From Affinundibacterium baiyunense (lineage in GTDB: Bacteria > Pseudomonadota > Gammaproteobacteria > Burkholderiales > Burkholderiaceae_D), in the NCBI RefSeq assembly GCF_018139645.1, contig NZ_JAGSPM010000004.1, positions 248,001 to 312,000 of the forward strand: a DNA stretch of 64,000 bases. Reading direction: 5' to 3'. Positions 45,517 to 56,585 of this stretch are shown here, one piece after another. Position numbers and translations under genes: made by a program. Below the pieces are notes generated by a model that saw only the letters and a list, made by a program, of their open reading frames with translations, was not told where the DNA came from and searched no databases. Numbering within the stretch: position 1 is the stretch's first letter; each line of letters opens with the position of its first letter.

Positions 45517-46962
45517 TTATTCGACAGCCTTCACCATATCCTCAATCACCTTCTTAGCATCTCCAAACACCATCATCGTTTTATCCATATAGAACAACTC
45601 ATTATCCAAACCAGCATAACCAGAAGCCATAGAACGTTTATTGACGATGATCGTCTTCGCTTTATACGCTTCAAGAATCGGCATACCAGCAATCGGCGAT
45701 TTGGGATCTTTTGCGGCAGGGTTCACAACGTCGTTCGCGCCGAGCACCAAGACCACATCAGCTTGCCCGAATTCGCTATTGATATCTTCCATCTCAAACA
45801 CTTGGTCATACGGGACTTCGGCTTCCGCTAACAAGACGTTCATGTGACCAGGCATACGACCTGCCACTGGGTGAATCGCGTACTTCACTGTGATGCCTTT
45901 GTGCGTGAGTTTTTCTGTTAACTCTTTCAATGCATGTTGCGCACGTGCTACCGCTAAGCCGTAGCCTGGAACGATGATCACCGTTTCTGCATTGCCCAAC
46001 AAAAATGCAACGTCATCTGGAGAGCCAGATTTAACCGTGCGTTGTGCGCCACCGCCCGCTGCTGCTTCTGCTGTTGCGCCGCCAAAACCACCCAAGATCA
46101 CGTTGAAGAAAGAACGATTCATCGCTTTACACATGATGTAAGACAGAATCGCGCCAGACGAACCAACTAAGGAACCAGCAATGATTAACATCGAGTTATT
46201 GAGTGAGAAGCCAATCCCTGCTGCTGCCCAACCAGAGTAGCTGTTCAGCATCGACACCACGACTGGCATATCTGCGCCGCCAATCGGAATGATGATGAGC
46301 ACACCCAACACAAACGCAATCGCTGTCATCAAGATGAATGGCGTCCATGCGGGAGCCACGTCACCATCAAAGCAAAACACTAAACCCAAACCAACCATCG
46401 CAATCGCCAACACCAAGTTCAACATGTGTTGACCAGCGAAACTAACTGGCGCGCCTTGGAACAAACGGAATTTGTATTTACCAGACAATTTACCAAAGGC
46501 GATCACCGAACCTGAGAAAGTGATTGCACCGACGAAAGTACCGATAAATAATTCGATGCGGTTACCAAATGGAATCGCCGCATCACGTGTCGTGATGTTG
46601 AAAATCCATGGTTCTGCCACAACAGCAACCGCGATACAGACCGCAGCCAAACCGATCAAGGAATGCATCGCTGCCACCAACTCTGGCATTTTGGTCATTT
46701 CTACGCGCTTCGCCAAAGTGGCACCAATACCGCCACCAACCACGATACCAAGTATCACCAAGCCATAACCCAAACCAGCGCCACCTGCTTCGTTTTTCAA
46801 TTTAACGATCAGCGCCACTGTAGTGAAGGCTGCAATCGCCATCCCTATCATTCCGAAGGCATTGCCTTTACGAGCGGTTGATGGATGCGATAAACCTTTA
46901 AGCGCTTGAATAAAACAAACCGATGCAATTAGATAGAGCATCGTAACGAGATTCATACTCAT
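45517..46962 (-). CDS. pntB: NAD(P) transhydrogenase subunit beta
   Basis: 481 residues. Membrane part (dII, about 1-280, nine helices) and C-terminal NADP-binding dIII with VIIVPGYGLAVARAQHALKEL, YAIHPVAGRMPGHMNVLLAEA, VLVLGANDVVNPAA and INKRSMASGYAGLDNELF. It couples proton entry to NADPH formation from NADH. Its start overlaps the stop of the small alpha subunit gene (TAATG). Confidence 0.96.
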   Translation of the reverse strand: MSMNLVTMLYLIASVCFIQALKGLSHPSTARKGNAFGMIGMAIAAFTTVALIVKLKNEAGGAGLGYGLVILGIVVGGGIGATLAKRVEMTKMPELVAAMHSLIGLAAVCIAVAVVAEPWIFNITTRDAAIPFGNRIELFIGTFVGAITFSGSVIAFGKLSGKYKFRLFQGAPVSFAGQHMLNLVLAIAMVGLGLVFCFDGDVAPAWTPFILMTAIAFVLGVLIIIPIGGADMPVVVSMLNSYSGWAAAGIGFSLNNSMLIIAGSLVGSSGAILSYIMCKAMNRSFFNVILGGFGGATAEAAAGGGAQRTVKSGSPDDVAFLLGNAETVIIVPGYGLAVARAQHALKELTEKLTHKGITVKYAIHPVAGRMPGHMNVLLAEAEVPYDQVFEMEDINSEFGQADVVLVLGANDVVNPAAKDPKSPIAGMPILEAYKAKTIIVNKRSMASGYAGLDNELFYMDKTMMVFGDAKKVIEDMVKAVE

Positions 46963-47285
46963 TATTTGCCCTCCTTCTGTTCAGCCTGCGCTTTAGGCTC
47001 TTTTTTCTTAAACATCTCTAGCATCCGCTGGGTGACTAAGAAGCCACCGAAGACATTGACCGCGGCTAGTGCGACCGCCAGTGTTCCCATCACTTGGGCT
47101 AGCGCACCTTCGGTTAAGCCTGCTGCCAACATCGCACCAACAATGATGATCGCCGAGATCGCATTCGTCACCGCCATCAAAGGCGTGTGCAATGCGGGTG
47201 TTACGGTCCAGACCACGTGATAACCGACATAAATTGCCAGTACAAAAATGATCAAATTAGTGAGTGTATGACTTACTACATCCAT
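46962..47285 (-). CDS. NAD(P) transhydrogenase subunit alpha part 2
   Basis: 107 residues with three membrane helices (LTNLIIFVLAIYVGYHVVW, LHTPLMAVTNAISAIIIVGAM, VMGTLAVALAAVNVFGGFLV). This is the membrane part of the alpha chain, separate from the soluble part as in three-subunit transhydrogenases. AGAGAG precedes the ATG. Directly upstream of pntB, and 230 bp after panD. Confidence 0.93.
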   Translation of the reverse strand: MDVVSHTLTNLIIFVLAIYVGYHVVWTVTPALHTPLMAVTNAISAIIIVGAMLAAGLTEGALAQVMGTLAVALAAVNVFGGFLVTQRMLEMFKKKEPKAQAEQKEGK

Positions 47286-47358
47286 GACGTTCTCTCTTTA
47301 TTTACGTTAAAAGGGACTTCAGTTGCAATGCTGTTCAGATAAATTTTCTCTTCGCCGC

Positions 47359-47435
47359 CGTCATCCCTGCGTAGGCAGGGATCCAGCGTCGTTGAGCCTT
47401 TACGCCACTGGATTCCCGCTTTCGCGGGAATGACG
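47359..47435 (-). repeat. dRS3-like paired hairpin repeat, copy 2
   Basis: 77 bp, inverted relative to 44177-44253. It has two hairpins, 47363-47382 (ATCCCTGC.. GCAGGGAT) and 47412-47431 (ATTCCCGC, TTTC, GCGGGAAT). It lies in the gap between panD and the pnt alpha-2 gene. Confidence 0.9.
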
Positions 47436-47515
47436 CCTTGTTGTATCGAGCTTAGCTAAACCGCATTAAACTTCAGTAATTCTCTTATTTCATCGCATCT
47501 GAAAATCTCTGCAAA

Positions 47516-47878
47516 TCAATATTCTTTCAAGCTAGTGATTTTGTTCTTCGCATCGACGAACACGACTTTCGGTTTGAAGTTTTCTGCGACTTCATCTTCC
47601 ATCGGTGCGTAGGTACAAATAATCATCAAATCACCCAACTGTACGCGTCGAGCTGCCGCACCATTCAGAGAGATTTCACCACTGCCGCGTTTTCCTTTAA
47701 TCGCGTAAGTAGCAAAACGCTCGCCATTATTGATGTTGTAGAGTTCGATCCGTTCATGTTCCTTAATGTCGGCTGCATCGAGCAAATCCTCGTCGATACC
47801 GCATGAACCTTCATAGTTCAAATCACATTGTGTTACAGAAACGCGATGAATCTTGGCGCGTAACATATTTCTTTGCAT
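47516..47878 (-). CDS. panD: Aspartate 1-decarboxylase proenzyme
   Basis: 120 residues. It self-cleaves between Gly24 and Ser25 (YEGSCGID) to make the pyruvoyl group. Lys9 and Tyr58 of the active site are present at those exact positions when counted from ATG 47878, which supports this start. It makes beta-alanine for pantothenate and CoA. It sits unexpectedly between the two alpha-subunit genes of the transhydrogenase. Confidence 0.96.
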   Translation of the reverse strand: MQRNMLRAKIHRVSVTQCDLNYEGSCGIDEDLLDAADIKEHERIELYNINNGERFATYAIKGKRGSGEISLNGAAARRVQLGDLMIICTYAPMEDEVAENFKPKVVFVDAKNKITSLKEY

Positions 47879-47986
47879 AATTTCCTCAAAACTTCTATTT
47901 AAAACTGATTGATAAAAAGCGAATCAAAACTTCCCTCGCACTTCTCTAGATTTTCGCGTTTGAGATGCTTCTCATCGTTTTCAAAT

Positions 47987-49102
47987 TTATTTCTTCAACA
48001 CTTCGCCACCAGAGCACATCATGGTAGCGACGACGATTTCATCTTCTTTGTTGATCGCTAAATTTGCCTCTTTGTCGATAATCAATTTCAAGAAATCGAG
48101 AATATTGCGGGCATACAATGCAGAAGCATCGGCAGCCACCAAAGTCGCTAAGTTCGGCTCACCAATAATGTGGACACCGTATTTCGTGACAGTTTTATTT
48201 AGTTCAGACAAAGGACAATTACCGCCCTGCTCGACTGCCATATCCACAATCACAGAACCCGGTTTCATCGCCTTGACCGTTTCTTCAGAGATCAAAATCG
48301 GTGCTTTGCGGCCCGGAATCAAGGCAGTGGTAATAATGATGTCGGCTTGCTTCGCACGTTCATGCACCAACGCGGCTTGACGTGCCATCCATGCGGCAGG
48401 CATAGGACGCGCATAGCCGCCTGCTCCTTTGGCGATTTCGCGTTCTTCATCAGTTTCGTAAGGCACGTCGATAAATTTTGCCCCCAAAGATTCGACTTGT
48501 TCTTTGACTGGAGGACGCACGTCGGACGCTTCGATCACCGCACCTAACCGCTTGGCAGTCGCAATCGCTTGCAAACCCGCAACACCGACTCCCATAATCA
48601 AGACACGCGCCGCTTTTACCGTACCCGCTGCTGTCATCAACATTGGCATAAAGCGTTGGTAAGTATTCGCTGCCAACATTACGGCTTTATAGCCCGCGAT
48701 ATTTGCCTGTGAAGACAATACGTCCAATGACTGCGCACGTGTAATCCGAGGCGCAGCTTCTAAAGAGAAAGCCGTAATGCCGTGCGCTGCCATCGCAGCG
48801 ATGTTGTCTGCATCAAAGGGATTGAGCATACCAACTACCACCGCACCCGATTTGATAAACGCACGTTCTTCCACCGAAGGCGCACGCACTTTCAAAATCA
48901 ACTCTGCGCCGAATGCATCAGTAGCTGTACCTATCGTCGCGCCAGCTGCTTGATAGGCTTCATCGGTAATCGAGGAGGCAATACCAGCACCAGCTTGTAC
49001 GACAACTTGGTGCTTAGCACTCACATATTTCTTAATTGTTTCTGGGGTCGCCGCAACGCGCGTCTCGCCCGACCGGGTTTCGGCGGGAATGCCGATTTTC
49101 AT
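47987..49102 (-). CDS. pntA: NAD(P) transhydrogenase subunit alpha part 1
   Basis: 371 residues. Soluble NAD-binding dI domain, starting MKIGIPAETRSGETRVAATP, with the AlaDH/PNT fold: VLIMGVGVAGLQAIATAKRLGA (nucleotide-binding loop), DVRPPVKEQVESLGAKF, and RKAPILISEETVKAMKPGSVIVDMA. AAGGAG precedes the ATG. The membrane alpha part and beta lie downstream after panD. Confidence 0.95.
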   Translation of the reverse strand: MKIGIPAETRSGETRVAATPETIKKYVSAKHQVVVQAGAGIASSITDEAYQAAGATIGTATDAFGAELILKVRAPSVEERAFIKSGAVVVGMLNPFDADNIAAMAAHGITAFSLEAAPRITRAQSLDVLSSQANIAGYKAVMLAANTYQRFMPMLMTAAGTVKAARVLIMGVGVAGLQAIATAKRLGAVIEASDVRPPVKEQVESLGAKFIDVPYETDEEREIAKGAGGYARPMPAAWMARQAALVHERAKQADIIITTALIPGRKAPILISEETVKAMKPGSVIVDMAVEQGGNCPLSELNKTVTKYGVHIIGEPNLATLVAADASALYARNILDFLKLIIDKEANLAINKEDEIVVATMMCSGGEVLKK

Positions 49103-49665
49103 AAAGAACTCCTTTTATTGTTGATAGCCTTAGGTTCAAGGACAAAAGTGATGACTTCAGGTACACCATGTTGCGCAGAAATTTCCTACTTGGATAAAGC
49201 AAGAAACAAAACCAAAACTGACAAGGATTTAAGCCACTTGAACTAATTACAAAGCTGTTACCAGCGACTGCGAACCGCATACAAATTTGAACTGCCGGAG
49301 GGATCTTACATTTAATATTCGACAACGATATTACACGAAAAACGCACCAATCTGGCACAAGAAAAGCACACTGAAGCGAGCTACTAAGAAATAACTTGCA
49401 CCACTTCCGCGCACAGTGGTTCCCAATGCAAGACAAACAAAATCTGCGCAAACCCATACCAGGCAAGGCTTTACCGAATAAGAAGCAAAAATGGCTTGGG
49501 CCTAAGCACACTACATTTTTATTTAAAAATTACTAACGAGTCTGATGAATTTTCCTATAGATAGAATCTTTATTAGTAAATTCGAATCTTGATTTGACCT
49601 AGCTCGCGCTAAGAAAGACGCTTAAAAGGGTAAAATGTTGGCTTGATTGACTGTTTGCACCGCTT
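49103..49665. other. Gene-free 563 bp upstream of pntA
   Basis: Divergent region between pntA (-) and the NUDIX gene (+). A 159-residue minus-strand frame in it (49032-49511) overlaps pntA and has no recognisable domain or good codon pattern. I see no repeat, RNA motif or clear operator. Promoters for both genes are expected here. Confidence 0.5.
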
Positions 49666-50160
49666 ATGTCTGAAACTTGGAAACCCTCTGTCACTGTTGC
49701 CGCGATTGTGCCGCGCCAAAATGGCGAGCGCCTAGAATTCTTGATGATAGAAGAAACCACAGCCGATGGAGTACACCTGAATCAAGCGGCAGGTCATCTT
49801 GATCCGAATGAAAGCTTGGAACAAGCGGTGATCCGCGAGACTATGGAAGAAACTGCGCATGAGTTTGTACCGGAAGCGCTAGTTGGCACGTATATGTCGA
49901 AATTTATTTCACCAAATTCAGGCAAAGAAGTGACGTATTTGCGTTTTGCATTTTGTGGCAAAGTGATCGCACAGCATGATAGACCTTTAGATCACGGTAT
50001 TTTGCGGGCGTTGTGGATGACCTATGAGGAAATTTTGGCATGCCAAGAGATGCATCGCAGCCCCTTAATTTTGAAGTGTTTACAGGATTATCTGGCGGGA
50101 CAAAGAGCGCCTTTAAGTTTGATGTATACGCATCCTAGTGTGACGAATTCGGCAAATTAA
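49666..50160 (+). CDS. NUDIX hydrolase (NudJ-like)
   Basis: 164 residues. NUDIX box AGHLDPNESLEQAVIRETMEETAHEF, with the GHL-type beginning typical of NudJ phosphatases (hydroxymethyl-pyrimidine diphosphate and nucleoside triphosphates). It precedes mnmA on the same strand, the usual nudJ-mnmA order, which supports the assignment. Confidence 0.9.
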   Translation: MSETWKPSVTVAAIVPRQNGERLEFLMIEETTADGVHLNQAAGHLDPNESLEQAVIRETMEETAHEFVPEALVGTYMSKFISPNSGKEVTYLRFAFCGKVIAQHDRPLDHGILRALWMTYEEILACQEMHRSPLILKCLQDYLAGQRAPLSLMYTHPSVTNSAN

Positions 50161-50228
50161 AAGACATCAAGCGATTTTGAATTCACCTTCTCAGGCTTGT
50201 AGCTTAGATGAGAAGAAGCAAATAAATC

Positions 50229-50250
50229 GTAGGGCGGGTGAAACCCGCGC
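50229..50250 (+). repeat. REP-like short hairpin (GTAGGGCGGGT type)
   Basis: GCGGGT-GAA-ACCCGC stem in GTAGGGCGGGT...ACCCGCGC, between the NUDIX gene and mnmA. Same type as 44620-44648, opposite orientation. Confidence 0.6.
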
Positions 50251-50306
50251 TGCTAAAGTAATAACTGCAGTAATAACTACAGTAACAAAAATCAGTAGGA
50301 ATATTC

Positions 50307-51413
50307 ATGAGTAAAAAACGTGTAGTCATCGGTATGTCCGGTGGAGTCGATTCTTCAGTCTCAGCTTGGCTCTTGAAAGAGCAAGGCTACGAAGTCATTG
50401 GCTTGTTTATGAAGAACTGGGAAGACGATGATAATTCTGAATATTGCTCAACGCGCGAAGATTTGATCGATGCAGTCAGCGTCGCCGACGTGGTTGGTGT
50501 TGATATTGAAACCGTCAATTTTGCGAGTGAATACAAAGACCGCGTGTTCGCAGAATTCCTGCGCGAATATCAAGCAGGTCGTACACCTAATCCCGATGTG
50601 TTGTGTAATGCAGAAATCAAATTTAAGGCTTTTTTAGATCATGCAATGAAGCTCGGTGCCGACTACATCGCAACAGGGCATTACGCACGCGTACGCGAAG
50701 TCAATGGTGAGTTTCAATTACTTAAAGCACTCGATGCCAGCAAAGACCAAAGTTATTTTCTGCATCGTTTAAATCAAGCTCAACTCAAAAATACGCTGTT
50801 CCCGCTTGGGGAAATGAACAAAACTGAAGTCCGTAAAATCGCTGAACAAATCAATTTACCGAATGCGAAAAAGAAGGACTCAACTGGCATTTGCTTTATC
50901 GGTGAACGCCCTTTCCGAGAATTTTTGAATCGCTATTTGTCGTACGCGCCGGGTGAAATCCGCACCGCAGAGGAAGAAGTGATTGGTCAACATGTAGGCT
51001 TAAGTTTTTACACTTTAGGCCAACGCAAAGGTATAGGCATAGGCGGCATTAAGTCACACCAAAATACCGATGGTAGCAGTGATGCTTGGTATGTGGCGCG
51101 CAAAGATGTGCCAAATAATCGTCTGTACACAGTACAAGGTCATGATCATCCGTGGTTACTATCTAACTCGCTAGAAGCAGCACAAGTCAGTTGGATCGCC
51201 GGACATGCGCCAGATCTAGAGAAACTGTCAGCCAAGACACGCTATCGCCAACCCGATATGGCTTGTCGTTTCAATGGCAATAACGAGCTATTTCAATTGC
51301 ATTTTGAAGAAGCACAATGGGCAGTCACGCCGGGACAATCTGCAGTTTTATATGATGGCGATGTTTGTTTGGGTGGAGGGATTATTAACTCGGCCTCAGC
51401 CGAGAACAACTAA
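50307..51413 (+). CDS. mnmA: tRNA-specific 2-thiouridylase
   Basis: 368 residues, the length of E. coli MnmA. PP-loop [13 protein letters not shown] at the N terminus, catalytic Cys in VLCNAEIKF and in [13 protein letters not shown]. It puts sulfur on C2 of U34 in Lys, Glu and Gln tRNAs. Followed by an intrinsic terminator. Confidence 0.96.
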   Translation: MSKKRVVIGMSGGVDSSVSAWLLKEQGYEVIGLFMKNWEDDDNSEYCSTREDLIDAVSVADVVGVDIETVNFASEYKDRVFAEFLREYQAGRTPNPDVLCNAEIKFKAFLDHAMKLGADYIATGHYARVREVNGEFQLLKALDASKDQSYFLHRLNQAQLKNTLFPLGEMNKTEVRKIAEQINLPNAKKKDSTGICFIGERPFREFLNRYLSYAPGEIRTAEEEVIGQHVGLSFYTLGQRKGIGIGGIKSHQNTDGSSDAWYVARKDVPNNRLYTVQGHDHPWLLSNSLEAAQVSWIAGHAPDLEKLSAKTRYRQPDMACRFNGNNELFQLHFEEAQWAVTPGQSAVLYDGDVCLGGGIINSASAENN

Positions 51414-51505
51414 ATCGTATTGCTTTGGTTCGCAGCCACTAACTTAAATAACTTGGCTAACTTCGCAAAACAAAAATAACTGATTACGAAAGCACAAAAG
51501 ACAAA

Positions 51506-51540
51506 GGGCAGATACTCGATGTATCTGCCCTCTATTTTTT
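51506..51540 (+). terminator. Intrinsic terminator after mnmA
   Basis: GGGCAGATAC-TCGAT-GTATCTGCCC, then TCTATTTTTT. The A-rich side is weaker for the convergent peptidase gene. Confidence 0.92.
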
Positions 51541-51561
51541 AAAAAGTCTAGCTAAGCCGAT

Positions 51562-54159
51562 TTAATCCTCATGCGCCTCATCACCTTCAGCGCGCGCTTT
51601 TTCAAATGCTTTTCCAAAGAATAAAGCATTTTCCAACACACGACGGCTACCGAGCCAACCGCTTCTAAAGCCCAAAGCTGCACTTGCCAAAATCACGCTA
51701 CCACTACCAACACGTTGCGCCGTGATTGCCGCTGACCCAGCGATACGCTTGGCGTTTTCTGGCGAAGCATATCCGCTCAACACAGGTGAACTTGTATACG
51801 CAGCGACCGTGCCATAACGATCCCCTTCTAACTTGTACACATCAGCCTGCCCACGGAATACTGGCAAGATATCGCGCGGAATGCCTGCGGCAATTGGATG
51901 ACTACGATCAATTTCCGTTTCAAAGATCACGCCAGCCACCAAATCTTTGGCGGCGTTTGCATCTTGGTCTTTATAGGCTAAACGTCCTTCTTTGGCCTTC
52001 TTATCCTCTGCCTTATCTGCATCCGATTTTTTACCTGCATCGCCTTTCACTAACTTGGTTTGCAAATAAGATTGATTGCTTGCCCAATTCAAAGCACCTT
52101 CAACACCGATAATGACGCCGCCTTGCTTCACAAAGCGTTCGATGTTTTTGTTAGCCTCGTCGGACAAACGATAACTACCATCACTCATCACGATGTGTGT
52201 GTAGCGTTCTAATTGCGTTGACGCTAAACGATCTGTGCTGAGCATGGTTGCTGGCAAACGCAAATGGGTATCGATCCAATGCCACAACTCACCAACCGAA
52301 GTCGAATCCAAGCCTTGACCAGTTAGCACCGCCACGCGCGGGCGCTCTACCGTTTTCAAACTGGCGCTGCCTAAATCTATTCCCGTACTACCAGCACCCG
52401 AGCTTAATGCGAACACTTCAACACTGTGATTAGCCGTCGCTTTACGTACTATCTCTGCCACATTCGCGGCTGAAGTGCTTTGCATCGCGACTGGAATAAC
52501 GATACTACCGATACCTAAATCCTTACTACCTTCGGTCGTTTGCACGCGCATTGGCTTGGTCACTGTGCGCAAGCGCAATCCAGTTTGGCTTAGTTCTGCC
52601 AGCAATGGTGCAGCATCATCATTGACCCATGAAAAAGCGTAAGCAATATTCGAATCAGCTTTTAAACTCGCTTTCGGCAAATCCTGCACCGGATCACCAA
52701 TCACATCAGCCGCGCTCTTAGCACTCGCTAGGTCATACGCTTTGGTGACACTCCAAGCAGAGACATCGTAAAAAGTATTATCTTTGAATTGCGTACGCAA
52801 CTCGGTGATCCCTTCTAACAAACGACTTTGGCGCTGATTCAACGGAACCGCAATCGCATTGCGCGCATCGTAACGTTGACCATTGACGGTGACGCTACCC
52901 TTCACCTGATGCACCGCGATACCGTGTTGCTTCAACAAATTCGAGAAATCACGCAATCGGGCTGGATTGCCTTCAGCCGCAAATAACATGGCGCGATTAG
53001 GATCAGCCTGCGCCATTTTTTTCGCTTCATCATAGAAATTCTTTTGATGCGAAATCAATTGATCACGAATCGCATCTGCTGCCTGTATCGTACTAAGTGA
53101 AGTCGTAATTTGATTGGCAATAGTGTGATCAAATTTTAGCAAACCATTACGCGAATCCTGAATATGACCGCGCGAACTGGCTTGCTCAAACAGGATACCA
53201 ACACTGCCTTGCAAATCTGGATAGGTAGAGCCTTTTCCATAATAAAAATCATCAAAGGCTTCGCGACTAAAATACAATTCACCACGCGCATCCAATGCTT
53301 GGGCATGGAACTTCGCAATCGCTTCAGTTAAGGACTGATTATTCGCTGGCGTCAAAGGATGGGTACGCGTTGGCACGCCAGGTTGGAAGAAATAAGTTGC
53401 ATCCGTGCCTTGCTCATGAAAATCACCAAACACATGCGGGCGCCACGTCTGGAAAGTAGCGACGTGCGCACGTGATTCAGGGTGTTGCAACCACAACCAA
53501 TCGCGATTCAAATCAAACCAATAATGATTACCTCGACCACTAGGCCAACCCTCACGATGTTCTAGAGTGTTCGGATCGCTAACCAAAGTTTGACCGCGAT
53601 TGCTATTCGCCCAATTTGCGAAACGCGCAAGACCATCTGGATTGAGCATAGGATCAATCACAATCACGGTACGCTCTAACATTTCACTGACAGATTTATC
53701 CATTGAACTTGCGAGATGCCATGCCACTGCCGGTGCAGCATTTGCGCCACTGGGTTCATTACCATGAACGCTATAACCAAGATACACAACCAATGGGGTA
53801 TCGCTTTCACCACGTCCGCGTGCTGCTTCGATTTCGCTCAAACGTTGATGATTTTTTTCACTGGTGATAATCACATTCAAAATCGGACGACGCTCATGCG
53901 AATAACCAACCACACGCACTTTGACCCGCGGTGATTGCGTTGCCAATAGCTGGTAGTAGGAAGTCAATTGCTCGGGACGTGCATGCCACTCGCCCAGTTC
54001 ATATCCAAGCACAGAAGCAGGCGTGCTAATTTTATCGGCGCGCGCATGCGCAGGAATAACCGATTGTGGTGTCGCCGCATAAGCAGAATAAATAGGTGCA
54101 GCGCTGACAGAAATACAAAATGCGAGACTGACCGCTTGAGCGATTTTTTTTAGTGACAT
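51562..54159 (-). CDS. Exported M14-family metallocarboxypeptidase
   Basis: 865 residues with a signal peptide (about 1-29). The zinc site is HGNEPSG (His, Glu) with a later His (probably FGDFHEQGTD), and DPMLNPDGLARFANW is the substrate-pocket segment. The catalytic domain covers about 40-350. The C-terminal half (about 400-830) has glutamine-amidotransferase-like alpha/beta features (VAVLTGQGLDS, GGVIIGVEGALNW). Large proteins of this type are exported peptidases of unknown target. AAGGAA precedes the ATG. Confidence 0.9.
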   Translation of the reverse strand: MSLKKIAQAVSLAFCISVSAAPIYSAYAATPQSVIPAHARADKISTPASVLGYELGEWHARPEQLTSYYQLLATQSPRVKVRVVGYSHERRPILNVIITSEKNHQRLSEIEAARGRGESDTPLVVYLGYSVHGNEPSGANAAPAVAWHLASSMDKSVSEMLERTVIVIDPMLNPDGLARFANWANSNRGQTLVSDPNTLEHREGWPSGRGNHYWFDLNRDWLWLQHPESRAHVATFQTWRPHVFGDFHEQGTDATYFFQPGVPTRTHPLTPANNQSLTEAIAKFHAQALDARGELYFSREAFDDFYYGKGSTYPDLQGSVGILFEQASSRGHIQDSRNGLLKFDHTIANQITTSLSTIQAADAIRDQLISHQKNFYDEAKKMAQADPNRAMLFAAEGNPARLRDFSNLLKQHGIAVHQVKGSVTVNGQRYDARNAIAVPLNQRQSRLLEGITELRTQFKDNTFYDVSAWSVTKAYDLASAKSAADVIGDPVQDLPKASLKADSNIAYAFSWVNDDAAPLLAELSQTGLRLRTVTKPMRVQTTEGSKDLGIGSIVIPVAMQSTSAANVAEIVRKATANHSVEVFALSSGAGSTGIDLGSASLKTVERPRVAVLTGQGLDSTSVGELWHWIDTHLRLPATMLSTDRLASTQLERYTHIVMSDGSYRLSDEANKNIERFVKQGGVIIGVEGALNWASNQSYLQTKLVKGDAGKKSDADKAEDKKAKEGRLAYKDQDANAAKDLVAGVIFETEIDRSHPIAAGIPRDILPVFRGQADVYKLEGDRYGTVAAYTSSPVLSGYASPENAKRIAGSAAITAQRVGSGSVILASAALGFRSGWLGSRRVLENALFFGKAFEKARAEGDEAHED

Positions 54160-54353
54160 GGGATTCCTTCTTATAGTGAATTACCGACTGGAGGTTGCGC
54201 TATGCGGCGATGGATTACGGCATTAGCTTAGCGCGTTTAGAGCGCTTGCTGCATATTTAGTTCAAACTTGCCAATTCGAGTTAATCAATCCACAAGCCCA
54301 TTTCCACGATCAACTCATGAAAAGTTGGCGCATGCCTAGCATAAAGACAAGTA

Positions 54354-54386
54354 CAAAAAATCCCCCGCCAATCAGAGCGCGGGGGA
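54354..54386 (-). terminator. Intrinsic terminator after the SQR gene
   Basis: On the minus strand CCCCCGC and GCGGGGG pair around a short loop and are followed by ATTTTTTG. It lies about 60 bp past the SQR stop codon. Confidence 0.9.
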
Positions 54387-54443
54387 TGTATCGTTTTATG
54401 AAATATCAAACAACTTATCTTCTACTTACCTAATACCTATTGG

Positions 54444-55726
<1,283 letters not shown>

Positions 55727-55800
55727 TTATATGATTAATCAACATTCACCCTAATTCGATACCATTCAATACAATTCAACCTACACCATTAAAAACTTCT

Positions 55801-56220
55801 TTATAAATATTGCCGTGCCCAAGCCACAATTTGCGCAGCCGGTATCACACCACTTTGACGCGCCAGCTCGCGTCCACCCTTGACTAATAGCAAAGTCGGA
55901 ATACTACGTATGCCATAACGCTGACTAGCAAGCGGCGCTGCATCGCTATCGACTTTCACAAAGCGAATATCCGGCGCCATCTGCGCAGCCTGTTCAAATT
56001 GCGGCGCCATCGCGCGACAAGGGCCACACCACCCTGCCCAAAAATCGATCAATACCGGTAATTCGGTATGAGATAAAAATTTTGGCAAAGCCTGTTCACT
56101 AATCGCCACTGGCTGCGCCGCCATCAAAGCATGACCACACTTGCCACAGACTGGCGCATCACCCAAACGCTCGTCTGGAATACGATTCGTTGCTATGCAA
56201 CTAGGACAAACTAAATGCAC
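55801..56220 (-). CDS. trxC: Thioredoxin 2
   Basis: 139 residues. N-terminal zinc finger (HLVCPSCIATN, VCGKCGHAL) and the active site WAGWCGPCRAM mark TrxC. Cytosolic disulfide reductase. It precedes the SQR gene by 83 bp on the same strand, so it may handle the persulfide products. AAGGAG before the ATG. Confidence 0.95.
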   Translation of the reverse strand: MHLVCPSCIATNRIPDERLGDAPVCGKCGHALMAAQPVAISEQALPKFLSHTELPVLIDFWAGWCGPCRAMAPQFEQAAQMAPDIRFVKVDSDAAPLASQRYGIRSIPTLLLVKGGRELARQSGVIPAAQIVAWARQYL

Positions 56221-56317
56221 GGTTTAGCTCCTTTTCATTCTGTACATATCAAATTGAACGGCTACCACTAAACAAGCGACGCCATTTTAACGACGGTGAT
56301 GTTTATGTTTTGATGTT

Positions 56318-56536
56318 CCCCGTTTGAGATGATGTAATTTGTGCTTTACAGAAAATGGATAAGAAAGTGTTGTTGTTTGAGCGAAGCGAGTTTCAACACT
56401 TTCCCATTTTTTGTAATGCACAAATTATGCTGAAGCGTAGCGTAAGCACCCGAAGGGCGAGTCTACGGTCGCCTTTTTTGGATTACCTTTTTTGGCGAAG
56501 CAAAAAAGGTAATTGGCTGTCGGGCCACACCCGACC
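56318..56536 (+). repeat. Structured intergenic repeat, copy C
   Basis: 219 bp between DUF2892 and trxC. Matches the reverse complement of copy A (43849-44072) almost throughout and copy B (44355-44544) in structure. Stems: TAATTTGTGC (56335-56344) with its complement at 56418-56427; AAAGTGTTG (56364-56372) with 56394-56402; ATTACCTTTTTT (56482-56493) with 56502-56513; GTCGGG with CCCGAC near the end. Hairpin tips are GAA triloops. Confidence 0.92.
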
Positions 56537-56585
56537 AACAAACCGCTCAGCATCATCAACAATCAAAGGGATACGAAAATCAAAC

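Noticed and set aside
49340-49380. TGGCAC followed by a GC doublet, like a sigma-54 promoter
   Set aside because: The second element does not match TTGC and the spacing is off.
49032-49511. Minus-strand frame of 159 codons upstream of pntA
   Set aside because: It overlaps the pntA start in another frame, has no domain and no ribosome-binding site.
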